DNA of 64,000 bases from Candidatus Nitrosocosmicus oleophilus (GCF_000802205.1 NZ_CP012850.1:1-64000); one strand, 5' to 3'. Counted from the first letter of the stretch, positions 35,902-45,453 are shown. Program-made: numbers and translations. The notes: a model not told the origin generated them from the sequence alone.

Positions 35902-36408
35902 ATGAACTCTTTTTCCAAACTTACATTAACTATCTTGGTAATGTTATTGATTCTTAATTACGCCAAATTTCCAAATTTCGTCTTTTCCCAAAATAATAAA
36001 ATCAACGTTAATCCCATTGTTAACAGTACATGGATAAGTAAACGTGATAACCTCAACATAACAATGTCATTAACTCCTCCAATGCCAATAATTGATCAGA
36101 CGACAAAAATCAACTTTGAAGTAAAAAAATTGGATAACCAAAGTTTTCTCAACAATGCTAGTGCAAAGATAACAATAACCGATCAAGATGGAAGACTATA
36201 TAAATTTGAAAATAAATTTTTTCCAATAATAAATGGAAAAGTTTCTATGGATTATCTTTTCCCTGTCGAAGGAGAACATGAAGTCATCTTACGGTTATAC
36301 AATAATTCTATGCCATTTACTGTAAGCTCATTTAATATAATAATACCACAATCGATCCCCAAGGATAATAATTTAATATCCAACCTTTTTGGCAATCTGT
36401 TCCACTAG
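35902..36408 (+). CDS. Secreted beta-sandwich-like protein, function unknown
   Basis: 168 residues from ATG 35902, chosen because a signal peptide (KLTLTILVMLLILNYAKF, cleaved near FSQ) follows at once; the frame is open back to 35755 but that part would put 49 residues before the signal. The mature protein shows an Ig/CopC-like pattern (NLNITMSLTPPMPIIDQTTKINFEVKKLD, SAKITITDQDGRLYKFEN, MDYLFPVEGEHEVILRLYN). No catalytic motif. Confidence 0.6.
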   Translation: MNSFSKLTLTILVMLLILNYAKFPNFVFSQNNKINVNPIVNSTWISKRDNLNITMSLTPPMPIIDQTTKINFEVKKLDNQSFLNNASAKITITDQDGRLYKFENKFFPIINGKVSMDYLFPVEGEHEVILRLYNNSMPFTVSSFNIIIPQSIPKDNNLISNLFGNLFH

Positions 36409-36531
36409 GTTGTTTAACTTTATTACAAACCAAGTTCACATCGGAACGAGATTTTGGGTATCATGTTTAGACGATCCGTCTGAGTTGATCAAAAATCATA
36501 AAAGAAATTCATAAAGAAGCCATGTAGGCGT

Positions 36532-36789
36532 CTATTTCTTAACCCATTCATCACCTTTTTTCTTGTATTCTTTCTTCACAGCAGCCCAAGCTACTTTGTG
36601 AGCCACTTCTTCCACATCCTCCTTTGCACCACCTCTCCTCTTTTTGGGGTTTTCATATTGTTTCAGGGCGCTAGCATGTGCTTCTTTAAAAATATGCTGA
36701 GCGTGTTCAGGCAGCTGATCTATTCTTTTCTCTGTTGCATCAGATAATTCGACGGCGTCCACTTTTTTCTTTTTGTCTTTTTCAGGCAT
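36532..36789 (-). CDS. ChaB-domain protein
   Basis: 85 residues. ChaB pattern: IDQLPEHAQHIFKEAHASALKQYENPKKRRGGAKEDVEEVAHKVAWAAVKKEYKKKGDEWVKK. The family includes E. coli ChaB, named as a cation transport regulator of ChaA, but its biochemical role is unclear; in archaea and viruses it is a small stand-alone helical domain. Lys-rich tail. Monocistronic. Confidence 0.85.
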   Translation of the reverse strand: MPEKDKKKKVDAVELSDATEKRIDQLPEHAQHIFKEAHASALKQYENPKKRRGGAKEDVEEVAHKVAWAAVKKEYKKKGDEWVKK

Positions 36790-37136
36790 TTCATTTACAC
36801 CTTAACCATATTTTCCATGAAATTTCATGGTGATTAAGTCTTGTTCCATTTAGCACTGATCATCTGTACCTCCCTTTTCAAACCATAATTCGCAATTTTT
36901 CATGCAAGAGAGTACGCAACATACATTAAATACTAATTACTTTACCCATTTATTTAGTAAAAATTAGAATACATGAATAAAAAATCAAAGTTTGTAAAAA
37001 AAGAAATGTTTATCAAATAAGCATATCACAACAATAGACAATTTAGGTGGCTTGATCTGTATAGCCTTTGGCTAAAATAGTAACGCTTTACCATTTTAAT
37101 AGGATCAGCCAACGTAAAAGAAACATAAAATAGAGA
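36790..37136. other. Intergenic stretch, no gene seen
   Basis: 347 AT-rich bases between two minus-strand small genes. TTTCATGGAAAATATG-like inverted segments near 36815-36830 (TTCCATGAAATTTCATGG) are weak. No ORF supported. Confidence 0.4.
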
Positions 37137-37283
37137 TTAATTTACCTCTAATTCTTTTATTCTCTCCTCTACTCCTTGAACCTCTCTTTTCAAATCTTGA
37201 TGATACGCCTTCAATAGTTGAATTTTCTCTTCTTTGGTTAGAAAACTTCTTGTATAGCTTGATCCATAGCAACCGTAACCCAT
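37137..37283 (-). CDS. Small Gly/Cys-headed coiled-coil protein (copy 2)
   Basis: 48 residues: MGYGCYGSSYTRSFLTKEEK then a heptad helix (IQLLKAYHQDLKREVQGVEERIKELE). Closely related to 12078-12245 (SFLT-x-EEK, V-x-GV-x-ERI-x-ELE shared), with a shorter head holding one Cys. The operator half-sites and their distance to the ATG are the same as at copy 1, but no padR gene lies beside it. Likely a second target of the PadR at 12403. Confidence 0.7.
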   Translation of the reverse strand: MGYGCYGSSYTRSFLTKEEKIQLLKAYHQDLKREVQGVEERIKELEVN

Positions 37284-37309
37284 TATTTCACCCCCCTATC
37301 CATTCCATC

Positions 37310-37359
37310 GGACATACGATACATTAAGAATAGGTCGTATTTATATATATCGTATGTCC
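37310..37359. promoter_or_regulatory. Perfect 12-bp inverted half-sites around a TATA box (second copy of the PadR-locus operator)
   Basis: GGACATACGATA at 37310-37321 and TATCGTATGTCC at 37348-37359 are exact reverse complements, 26 bases apart, with TTATATATAT between. The left half starts 27 bases upstream of the ATG at 37283, as at 12272. Conservation of both halves and spacer length while the rest of the flanks diverge supports function. Confidence 0.7.
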
Positions 37360-37792
37360 AATATCATTTTCTGATTTACTGAATTAACTGAAGGCAGGAG
37401 TAAAGATCCGAAGGACGATAACGCCTTCGACTCCTTTCTCTCAAAAAGCAGCAATAAGGCACGGCACTATATGGTTACAAATGGGATAAAGAAGGAAAAA
37501 CCATCATAAAAGCGGCTAGTTCTACTTCCTTACAATATTCGGTGATTTGATCAGAGCAAAATGATAGACTGAAAAACCACAATATTAAACACCTGTACAA
37601 ACATGCAATTTTACAAATGGGATCAAGATCGGAATTTCAATTTATTAACCATTTTGGCAAGTAGAACTTGGTCGAACAAAGTAGCATTAAAAACTATGGG
37701 TAGAATCAATTAGAAGAGTGATACTCACCATGATATCAAAACAAGCCATAAATGATTATAGTTTTATTTATTAACTCCTATGGAGATAGCTA
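37360..37792. other. Intergenic stretch, possibly decayed sequence
   Basis: 433 bases with short open frames only (for example one reading NKARHYMVTNGIKKEKPS near 37455-37510) and no start codon or full domain. May hold remnants of an older gene; I cannot identify it. Confidence 0.35.
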
Positions 37793-37987
37793 TCAAATTC
37801 TTGTTAGACAATTGTCAATCGAGTCAGACAAGAAATTATGGTTACTATGAAAATGTTCTTCTATATTATTACAATTAAGACAACTCCAAGTAATGACTTC
37901 TTCGCATGAAGAATTGGATACATTCAGGCATATTTGATACGGTTCCAAAATCGATCCGCATTTTTTACGAGAATCTATATTGTGCAT
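37793..37987 (-). CDS. Small Cys-rich protein, possible zinc binder
   Basis: 64 residues with Cys at KKCGS, QICLN, SSCEE, WSCLNCNN and DNCLT, plus His in EEHFHSNHNF. The WSCLNC pair and CEE could form a treble-clef or ribbon site. Length and codon use allow a real gene but I do not recognise the family. Confidence 0.45.
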   Translation of the reverse strand: MHNIDSRKKCGSILEPYQICLNVSNSSCEEVITWSCLNCNNIEEHFHSNHNFLSDSIDNCLTRI

Positions 37988-38042
37988 TTTCTATCTCCTT
38001 TGTTTTCGGTCAACGTTTTCTAAAAAATAAAAAGACTTGGAC

Positions 38043-38477
38043 CTATCCTTGTGCTAATGCGTTACTTCCTGTGTTTTCTTGACTTTGGACGTTAATGTTG
38101 TTACCAGAACCGATTGTGTCTCCACCAGATACTACTTGGCTGTTTTGGCTAGAAGATTGAGATTGGCTGATACTTTGTTCTGCAGAGTTTCCACCCTGTC
38201 CACCTTGTGCTAATGCATTGTTTCCACTATTCTTTTGGTGTTGGAAGCTGACATTGTTGCATGAGAGAAAGGTTGTTACGCCTGATACACATTGTGCATT
38301 TTGGTTTGATGATTGTGATTGGTCTATGGACTGTTTTGCTTTATTTTTCTTGTTGTGTGTGGCTAAAGCATCATCTACATTGAGCATTGGACTGACAAAT
38401 AGGGCTAATGCTACCACTATTGCAATGGATGCGACAAAGAGTTTGTTGTTTTTGTAGTGAATATTTGTTTTATTCAT
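38043..38477 (-). CDS. Secreted two-unit curlin-like repeat protein (copy B)
   Basis: 144 residues from ATG 38477. Almost identical in protein and DNA to 6292-6726, in opposite orientation 32 kb away; differences are a few synonymous changes and the last residue (Gly for Ser). Homology continues about 100 bases upstream through the TTGCAA-N4-TTAGCAAA element and TATA box, then stops, and ends at the stop codon downstream. A recent duplication or gene conversion. Units: one with a Cys pair, one Cys-less. Confidence 0.8.
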   Translation of the reverse strand: MNKTNIHYKNNKLFVASIAIVVALALFVSPMLNVDDALATHNKKNKAKQSIDQSQSSNQNAQCVSGVTTFLSCNNVSFQHQKNSGNNALAQGGQGGNSAEQSISQSQSSSQNSQVVSGGDTIGSGNNINVQSQENTGSNALAQG

Positions 38478-38508
38478 ACCCGTCATACAATAGAAAAAAT
38501 ATAATGGA

Positions 38509-38526
38509 TTTGCTAACTGATTGCAA
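38509..38526 (-). promoter_or_regulatory. Conserved upstream element TTGCAA-N4-TTAGCAAA (third copy)
   Basis: Minus-strand TTGCAA (38526-38521) and TTAGCAAA (38516-38509), 32 bases before the ATG at 38477, next to TATATTTTTTC. Same sequence as at 6243-6260 because the whole region was duplicated. Confidence 0.65.
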
Positions 38527-38903
38527 TAAACTAATATTCTAGCAGTTTTAGAATCAGATAATCGGTTTAAAAAATTAGAAAAAATCCGGTAGGAATTTGA
38601 GAAAAAGATTAGAAAATATATCAACTAAAGAGTAAAGACTAGACTTGGAAATTTCATCTAAACTCATTATATCACTAAAATTTGATACTGATAAATAAGT
38701 TCAACCAAATTGAAGTTTCATTATTAACTACATCTCATCACAATATAAATGGTCGCACAATATAGAAGATCATTTACATATGAAATTATGAATTTTGAAT
38801 GGCTTTTAAACAAATAAGGTAAAATTCGGATAATACCCATTCAAAATTGTATATAATTATATATTTATGATATGTTTAATACGAGCCATTTATCTATATA
38901 GCC
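38527..38903. other. Intergenic stretch between divergent genes
   Basis: 377 AT-rich bases. The first 70 belong to the duplicated upstream region shared with 6.2 kb. TATATTTATGATATG near 38860-38875 is a likely promoter for the gene at 38904. Confidence 0.45.
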
Positions 38904-39263
38904 ATGGATTATGATCAGATTTGTAAGAAAGTTTTAGACATCGATCCAAAAGTTCGTTTTGCAGGCATTTGTGATGAAACCGGTGAAACAAAGTATGGCG
39001 GCATGAGAGATGGGAAACCAAGTCTACTTTCGCCTCAAGAATCACAAAAATCTAATTTACAAGCACTGGGTAGATGGGGACTGAGAAAAACGCTAACTAG
39101 TAAAACAGGAAGGGGAATATATGCAATGACAGAATATGAAAAATTAAAACGAATAACCATTCCGTTGGATGATGATGATCATCTCCTGGTGGTGACTACC
39201 GAAGTTGATGCGGATCACGGAAATATCATTAGTAAAACTCTCAAATTAGTTAGCCAGGAATAA
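38904..39263 (+). CDS. DUF6659-like conserved archaeal protein
   Basis: 119 residues, soluble. Pattern: DYDQICKKVLDIDPKVRFAGICDETGETKYGGMRDGKPSLLSPQESQKSNLQALGRWGLRKTL, TEYEKLKRITIPLDDDDHLLVVTTEVDADHGNII. This matches my memory of the Nitrososphaeria family DUF6659, with a profilin/roadblock-like alternation of strands and helices. Function unknown; often present in many copies in these genomes. Confidence 0.7.
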   Translation: MDYDQICKKVLDIDPKVRFAGICDETGETKYGGMRDGKPSLLSPQESQKSNLQALGRWGLRKTLTSKTGRGIYAMTEYEKLKRITIPLDDDDHLLVVTTEVDADHGNIISKTLKLVSQE

Positions 39264-39599
39264 AAAGAAACAATCTATTTTTTTGGATCCTAGGCAGATC
39301 CATTTTAGATCATTGATATAAATTCGATTCAAGGTCTTATCAAAAACAAGACGGTACCTATAATCGATACATCCTAGCGATTGAACCACAATCTTTTTAT
39401 TAATATAATAAAGACTTCCATTACCGCACTTTACTTTTATAAGGACTAAGAAGCTGAGAATGGTCAAACGTGAAGGAATATGTTTGTTATATGAGTCGAC
39501 ATCGACTTCATGCAGCAAACGATTTCAGGTGTAAGAAAGTTATGCAGAATACAAGTTGGTCTATAAATCTTTTTAAAGCATGATTTTAGAATTTACTCT

Positions 39600-40424
39600 T
39601 TGAAGGGAGAGAATACGGACTCGGATAAGCATATAGATAAAGATAAGCTAGATGATGAAGACAGAAGGGTTCTAGAAGACATTATTTACAAAAAGACTAA
39701 CGAGAATGAAAAGGAAACAGAAATTTTTGATCTGAAGACTTTGGTCAATTTGAGACAAGATCGATTATGGGGGGCAATAAAAGAAAGATATCGATACAAC
39801 ACATCTATTAAAAGAGGCCAAGACTATTTGCTAAGACATGTAGATTCTAAAGTATCATTAGTAGTTATGTATGCTGACTTGGTCGGCTCCACTAAGATGA
39901 GCATGACCTTGCCGGTAGAAAAATTAGTGACGGTTGTAAGGGCGTTTTCCCATGAAATGTCCTCAGCCATAGAGAGCCTTAATGGATATGTTCTAAAATA
40001 TGCAGGTGACGCGGTTATCGCTTTTTTTCCTTCCGGATTCAACAAATATCTAACATGTGATAACGCATTCAGATGTGCTGAGTCCATGATTAATATCCTT
40101 AAGGATGGTATCAATCCTATCCTAAGTAAACATGATTACCCGAGTCTTTCCGTAAAAATTGGTATCGACGAGGGAGAAAACATAGTATTCCAATACGGTT
40201 ATGATAGGAGTTCTCAGGTTGATATTTTGGGATACACAATGAATGTAACTTCGAAAATTACATCTATTACATCACCCAACGAAATATCTGTTGGAGAAAA
40301 TGTTTATAAGTTACTACATCCACAGATTCAAACGAATTTTAAGCAAGTCAATTTTGATAATAGCGATTGGAAATATATTGACATAAAAACAGGGGATCCG
40401 TACAAGGTGTATACTTTAAAGTAA
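39600..40424 (+). CDS. Class III adenylate/guanylate cyclase
   Basis: 274 residues from TTG 39600 (weak start; the next in-frame start would cut into the conserved region). First metal Asp in VVMYADLVGSTKMSM, second in GYVLKYAGDAVIAFFP; VKIGIDEGENIVFQYG and DILGYTMNVTSKITSI complete the fold. Compared with 3841-4869 it lacks the HTH-like N-terminus and has a short charged N-terminal segment. The two share STKM, LNGYVLKY-type and GINPIL segments, so they are paralogues. Cytosolic; regulator unknown. Confidence 0.85.
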   Translation: MKGENTDSDKHIDKDKLDDEDRRVLEDIIYKKTNENEKETEIFDLKTLVNLRQDRLWGAIKERYRYNTSIKRGQDYLLRHVDSKVSLVVMYADLVGSTKMSMTLPVEKLVTVVRAFSHEMSSAIESLNGYVLKYAGDAVIAFFPSGFNKYLTCDNAFRCAESMINILKDGINPILSKHDYPSLSVKIGIDEGENIVFQYGYDRSSQVDILGYTMNVTSKITSITSPNEISVGENVYKLLHPQIQTNFKQVNFDNSDWKYIDIKTGDPYKVYTLK

Positions 40425-40699
40425 TCGGCCATCAAACTAGTATCAACCCTGTTTGATCTTATTCCAATACTTATGCTGATTATGTTTTTTTACCACTTTG
40501 ATTATCGTCGCCTTTATTATATTATAAAGCAATTTCATTTATACACTTGTACTAATTAGTTCTATGATTTGCTGTACTATATGACAATAATGTTTAATAC
40601 CTATTTTTTGAAATTGCAGAACTTGCTAATAAAACTTATTCAAATTGGGATAAAAATACTGATCGGTAAACTTTAATCTACTATAAATAGAGATACACT

Positions 40700-42364
40700 A
40701 TGTATAAAACTAAACTTTTATTTTCCTTTTTTATTTCATCAGTTATATTACTTTCCTTAGCAATCATTCCATACAGCGTCCATTTATCCTTTGGCGCTTA
40801 CGCAAAAGCACCTGTGGCTCCTCGTGGACCTACTATTAAAGATGACAATCTCGTTGTTGAAAAAATTACTGACGGTTTAGACTTTCCCACTAGTATGGCA
40901 TTTTTAGGACCCAACGATATATTAGTAACCGAGAAAGTAACAGGAAAAGTCATGAGGGTACTGGGTGGTCAAATACAAAACGAGCCGGTCCTGGATGTAC
41001 CTGTGGCTAATTCCATTGAACGTGGTCTACTGGGTATTGCCGTATCTAAACAAGTTGATGGAAAAACGTATGTTTTCTTGTCTTATACGGAATCTGGAAA
41101 TGGAGTAGATGGTAGTGATTTTACGGATCAGACAGATCCATTGGGGAATAGACTATATCGTTATGAATTTGTTGATGGTCGATTAATAAATCCTGTTCTC
41201 TTGTTAGATTTAACCGCTATTCCCGATAATGGTAGAGGTGAACACAATGGAGGTAAGATCTTGATAGGGCCAGATAATAACATTTACTATGTAATTGGGG
41301 AGGTCGGTGGTCACAGAACACAGGCTCAAAATATAGTGGACGGTCCAGCACCTAATGGTCTTGGAGGTATTCTAAGAATTACACAGGACGGCAATGTAGT
41401 AGATGATGGTTCCATATTTGGCAAAGGATTGCCACTGAATGTTTACTATGCCATGGGTATTAGGAATAGCTTTGGTATGGATTTTGATCCGTTGACTGGA
41501 AACCTATGGGACACAGAAAATGGACCTACTGCTGGCGATGAAATCAATTTGGTATTTCCGGGGTTTAATAGCGGTTGGTCATTAATTCAAGGATTTTCAA
41601 AGAATGATTTTCTTGGTACGGGTACAACCTCGGATGATCTGGTATATTTTGGCAAAGGATCATATGCTGAACCTAAGTTCGACTGGGTAAATCCAATCGG
41701 GATCACTGCATTAAAATTCTTAAATTCTGCTAAGTTAGGACAAGAATATCAAAATAATATGTTTGTGGGTGATATTAACAACGGTCTTTTATATCGTTTT
41801 ATCCTTAATCAGGCTAGAGATGGCATACTCATAAACGATACTTCCTTAGGAAATATCAAATCATTAGCAGATTATGAGGTTAATGATCCTAAGGAAAATC
41901 AACCCGTAGTTTTTGGACAAGGCTTTGGCGGGATAACCGATATTCAGGTAGGTCCGGATGGATATCTATATGTATTAAGCTATACGGGATCATTGTTTAG
42001 AATTCTTCCGTCTTCAGACGGCTTGGCTGGAGAAGAGAGTCAACTCGCGGATAAGACAGGAACTAACGATACCCAGAATGATAACTCTGTACCCGTATCC
42101 ATTGTAGGAATAAATGGATATAATTCTTATTCACCAAATCCTGTAAAAATACAAAAAGGTCAAACTGTAACTTGGTATAATGGGGATGCTATTTCCCATA
42201 CTGTTACATCTGGTATAGATGGTGACACGGATGCGGGAAAGATGTTTGATTCGGATGCAATAATACCAAATCAGCACTATAGTATAACTTTTGATAATAC
42301 TGGGGACTATCAGTATTATTGCATTTATCATCCATCTATGGTAGGTGAAATTATGGTGGAATGA
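40700..42364 (+). CDS. Secreted PQQ-dependent sugar dehydrogenase fused to a C-terminal cupredoxin
   Basis: 554 residues. Signal peptide (LLFSFFISSVILLSLAIIPYSVHLSFG). Residues 55-435 form a six-bladed propeller of the soluble glucose/sorbosone dehydrogenase family (DGLDFPTSMAFLGPNDILVTEKVTGKV, ERGLLGIAVS, GRGEHNGGKILIGPDNNIYYVIGE, GIRNSFGMDFDPLTGNLWDTENGP, GGITDIQVGPDGYLYVLSY). Residues 465-554 are a plastocyanin-like copper domain with His in ISHTVTS and the Cys-His-Met set in YYCIYHPSMVGE. The fusion would pass electrons from substrate oxidation (via PQQ) straight to copper. Outside the membrane. Substrate unknown. Confidence 0.88.
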   Translation: MYKTKLLFSFFISSVILLSLAIIPYSVHLSFGAYAKAPVAPRGPTIKDDNLVVEKITDGLDFPTSMAFLGPNDILVTEKVTGKVMRVLGGQIQNEPVLDVPVANSIERGLLGIAVSKQVDGKTYVFLSYTESGNGVDGSDFTDQTDPLGNRLYRYEFVDGRLINPVLLLDLTAIPDNGRGEHNGGKILIGPDNNIYYVIGEVGGHRTQAQNIVDGPAPNGLGGILRITQDGNVVDDGSIFGKGLPLNVYYAMGIRNSFGMDFDPLTGNLWDTENGPTAGDEINLVFPGFNSGWSLIQGFSKNDFLGTGTTSDDLVYFGKGSYAEPKFDWVNPIGITALKFLNSAKLGQEYQNNMFVGDINNGLLYRFILNQARDGILINDTSLGNIKSLADYEVNDPKENQPVVFGQGFGGITDIQVGPDGYLYVLSYTGSLFRILPSSDGLAGEESQLADKTGTNDTQNDNSVPVSIVGINGYNSYSPNPVKIQKGQTVTWYNGDAISHTVTSGIDGDTDAGKMFDSDAIIPNQHYSITFDNTGDYQYYCIYHPSMVGEIMVE

Positions 42365-42506
42365 TTAATTGTGTATAAGATATAATAACATGTTTACAGC
42401 CAGACATGATATTTCTAAAACATCTTAGCAAAAAAAGGCAGAGTCTATATCTTAATTATTCCAAATTGAATGAAGTATATATACACACAAAATAAGGTAA
42501 ATCTGT

Positions 42507-43029
42507 TTGTCAAAATATTTATTATCAGTAGTAAGCACATCTGTTCTACTCACAAGTTTACTTCTCATTCCATATATTAGTAATATTCAAGCATTGCCTG
42601 TCCGGGATGGTAAATAAATGAGTTTTTTTAATGCATCGAACGTCATATACGAGGGGAATGGTGAAAAATTATTGAACAATAAAATATATCATTGATACCC
42701 TATTTGTAACAGAACAAAAGTATGTCGAGAACGGATTATTAAATGGTGTCGAAAATGTGACCAATACTCAGACATATTTAAACACACATATATCAGATGA
42801 TATACTCCTGGGAAAAGGAAATGGAACTATTGAAACTATGGATGGACAAAATATCACCTGGATTTCTTCAGACATTGGAAGACAGATTGATGATAAATGG
42901 GTATTTAACGGCATAACTCTGTTCAATAATACTCAAGGAGATTCTTTGTCGATTTTAAATAACAGTATCGCTTTAACAAAAAGTCAGTCAGGTCCCATTC
43001 TTGCAGACTATATGTGGCTCTTAGAATAG
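42507..43029 (+). pseudogene. Decayed secreted-protein gene
   Basis: TTG 42507 starts a good signal peptide (YLLSVVSTSVLLTSLLLIPYISN, ending near QA) that runs into TAA after 36 codons. After several breaks a frame resumes at about 42700 with LNGVENVTNTQTYLNTHISDDILLGKGNGTIETMDGQNITWISSDIGRQ and ends LADYMWLLE at 43029. The two parts fit one secreted protein of about 160 residues. Family not named. The 90-residue tail alone has an ATG but no export signal. Confidence 0.55.
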
Positions 43030-43357
43030 ATTGATGGGAAAACGGTATTGCCGTACTAAAATAATTCTCTTAATTATTTTTTCTTTATTTTTTACTAACA
43101 TACCTAATGGGTTATGTAATGTTGGATCTAGGACGTTTTGGATAGATTGAGAAAATCTTTATTTCGTGAAATAGCGTAACTAACTCTATTATTTTTGTAG
43201 GATCTGATTTTGTATTAGTTTAATAGAATCCTAATACCACTACCACAAGAAACCTAATCCTTGGATATGAATAAATTGAACAATGTATCTAAAGTATCTA
43301 CAAATCCTTTTTCTAATTTTTGGAAGAAAAAATTTGTTATTATGAAACTACTACAAG
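43030..43357. other. Intergenic stretch between convergent genes
   Basis: 328 bases. AATTCTCTTAATTATTTTTTC near 43060 could act in termination. An open frame at 43261-43461 overlaps the CHRD gene on the other strand and lacks protein character. Confidence 0.4.
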
Positions 43358-43951
43358 TTATTGTTTTGCAATTTGACCACGAATTTCGTCATCCAAACCA
43401 AACAGGCTTAGAGAGTCAGGATGATAGGCATAAACTTGTACATAGGCACTACCATTATTAAAAAGATTGACTAAATCTGTTATATTTTTGCTATCTGCTA
43501 ATGGTCCAAATTCAAAGGTTTGTGGAAAAACTGTTCCATTGAAGAAGAGTTTGGTCCTTTCATTTTCTGAATCGGCAGATGTACAACAAATTTCTGAAGG
43601 TAGGGACGTAGTTGTTTGATACAAAGTAGTCACAGCAGGTCCATTTTCGTTCTTTTGGCCCAAGTGAACTTCAACTTTTCCCACGTCACTATTTAGATTT
43701 GTGAGATTTATTTCGTAATATACCTCATTATTGTTGTAGTAATGATCATTGGTGATAAATTTAACAATACCAGTTGCATTTGTGTTTACGGGAGGTATGT
43801 TGTTCACACCAGCTAAGTTTGCTACATACGATTGATTTTGTTGTGTCGGTTGCAATAGCTTTGATTCAAACGATACAACTGTTCCAGTTAGCTGGATAAT
43901 AAAATACAATGATGCGATTATCGTAATTGATAATATTAGTGCGGCACACAT
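43358..43951 (-). CDS. Membrane-anchored or secreted CHRD-domain protein
   Basis: 197 residues. N-terminal hydrophobic helix (ALILSITIIASLYFIIQLTGTVV) and then a CHRD (chordin) domain: YVANLAGVNNIPPVNTNATGIVKFI, VYYEINLTNLNSDVGKVEVHLGQKNENGPAVTTLY, and GSAYVQVYAYHPDSLSLFGLDDEIRGQI. Two adjacent Cys (ICCTS) lie in the middle loop. CHRD proteins are extracellular; their function in archaea is unknown. Confidence 0.82.
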   Translation of the reverse strand: MCAALILSITIIASLYFIIQLTGTVVSFESKLLQPTQQNQSYVANLAGVNNIPPVNTNATGIVKFITNDHYYNNNEVYYEINLTNLNSDVGKVEVHLGQKNENGPAVTTLYQTTTSLPSEICCTSADSENERTKLFFNGTVFPQTFEFGPLADSKNITDLVNLFNNGSAYVQVYAYHPDSLSLFGLDDEIRGQIAKQ

Positions 43952-44331
43952 ATTCCAACGTAAGAAGCATTAGGTTAATTATTAAATATTTACTAATAAT
44001 GTAGATGCATGGGCTCTTATTTGTAGACACGTTACTTAAATGACTTGGCGGACTTTTGGATAATTGTTGATTTATCATCAAGACATGATGATGGATTATT
44101 TGCTCCAGGGTTTCTCCTGACCATGGTCGTGTAAATCTTTGAAAAAATCCAACTATCAAGAGGACCTCAATCCTAATGGATGCATTCTCATCAGTTTTTG
44201 ATAGAGGGCCATCTATTTTTACTTCATCACAAGTTGCTGAAATAAATCACAAATGAATAGTTAAGGAAATGACATACCTCATAAATTAATATGTCTAGTA
44301 TGCGAATTTATATTAAGGAATTTTTAGAAAA

Positions 44332-44607
44332 ATGAATTCTAATCATATAAAGCGAATTGATTTCACTAAATCAGTAGAATATGACGATAAGGAAGATGTT
44401 TATTATGTGAAATCAGTTACTACAGGAGAGAAATATAAAATTAATAAATTAAAAGATAATAACCATTGGTTTTGCACATGTAAAGGATATTTATATTCGG
44501 CTGGAAACCCCAAGAAATGCAAACACACTCAAAGGATTAGAGTTATTGATCAGTTGTACAAAAAATACGCTGATAAGATTACAAACATGGAATTAGAAGA
44601 TAGGTAA
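44332..44607 (+). CDS. SWIM zinc-finger protein
   Basis: 91 residues. SWIM motif Cys-x-Cys-x(n)-Cys-x-His in WFCTCKGYLYSAGNPKKCKHTQRI. SWIM domains bind DNA or proteins and in archaea occur as small proteins linked to recombination or repair (Sws1-like). N-terminal strands (KEDVYYVKSVTTGEKYKINKL) are typical of the fold's start. Stand-alone. Confidence 0.8.
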   Translation: MNSNHIKRIDFTKSVEYDDKEDVYYVKSVTTGEKYKINKLKDNNHWFCTCKGYLYSAGNPKKCKHTQRIRVIDQLYKKYADKITNMELEDR

Positions 44608-45108
44608 TTTGCCTACAGTAATGTGAACAGTATGGATATCTAGCAATTTTTTTAATAGAGAAATTCTACATTGATTGCGCGACTACCCCTTGCAAAAGAT
44701 CTATAGTTGATTCATGCTTTAGATAAGCATAGTTTTTTTTTTGTTAGATTATCTTTAATATTGAATTGAATTTCCACGGATGAATCCAACACGAGACGAA
44801 ATATATTACCTCTTAAAAGACAAGGACATTTTAGATTAATCGTCTGTCTGTTTTTTTATCTGATCCATAATGCATCAAAAAGTGTAACAGAGGAAAAGAC
44901 CTTTAGAGTATTAAAAGTCAAAACATAACAGAATAATTACAAACCTGTCAAAAATATAATAAATCTCAAAAAATTAAATAGACATATCAACAGTATAATT
45001 GATATAGACTAACATGATAGGACACTTTTGTTCTAAGTATAAAGAAAAGTTAGAGCGATATAGATTAATTCGTCTCAGAAATACAAATTTTTACAGAGGT
45101 GAATTTTA
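44608..45108. other. Intergenic stretch, no gene seen
   Basis: 501 AT-rich bases. Only tiny open frames (for example 18 codons at 44780). AGAGGTGA at 45095-45102 is the ribosome binding site of the next gene. Confidence 0.45.
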
Positions 45109-45453
45109 TTGACGTCATATAGTGATAGTAAGAAGAGTGAAGACAATATAGCAGAGAATGACCCTATTAGAAATATTCCTATACTTCCTACATTGACAAG
45201 CATCTTATTAGAAATAATACAAACTCAAGATATTTTTCATATGGGGTTTCAACCTGAATTCAGTGAATGCGATATTAGTGTATACGAATTCAGAAACTAT
45301 CTTGATATAAGAAGGGAAGTTTTGCAAAAGTTGATCGGTTACCAATTTCCTCATGGACAGATACACTTTTTCCTTTTGAATATAGACAAACAATCAGAAG
45401 AAATAGATAATAATATCAAATATTTTGGAATTCCTCACTGTTGGTCGCACTAA
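45109..45453 (+). CDS. Soluble protein, function unknown
   Basis: 114 residues from TTG 45109, placed six bases after AGAGGTGA. Acidic; pattern NIPILPTLTSILLEIIQTQDIFHMGFQPEFSECDISVYEFRNYLDIRREVLQKLIGYQFPHGQIHFFLLNIDK suggests a small alpha/beta domain. No motif recognised. The TTG start is supported by the ribosome binding site. Confidence 0.5.
   Translation: MTSYSDSKKSEDNIAENDPIRNIPILPTLTSILLEIIQTQDIFHMGFQPEFSECDISVYEFRNYLDIRREVLQKLIGYQFPHGQIHFFLLNIDKQSEEIDNNIKYFGIPHCWSH

Noticed and set aside
43866-44159. 97-codon minus-strand frame overlapping the CHRD protein start
   Set aside because: Overlaps the better-supported gene by 86 bases, lacks any motif and reads like translated intergenic DNA.
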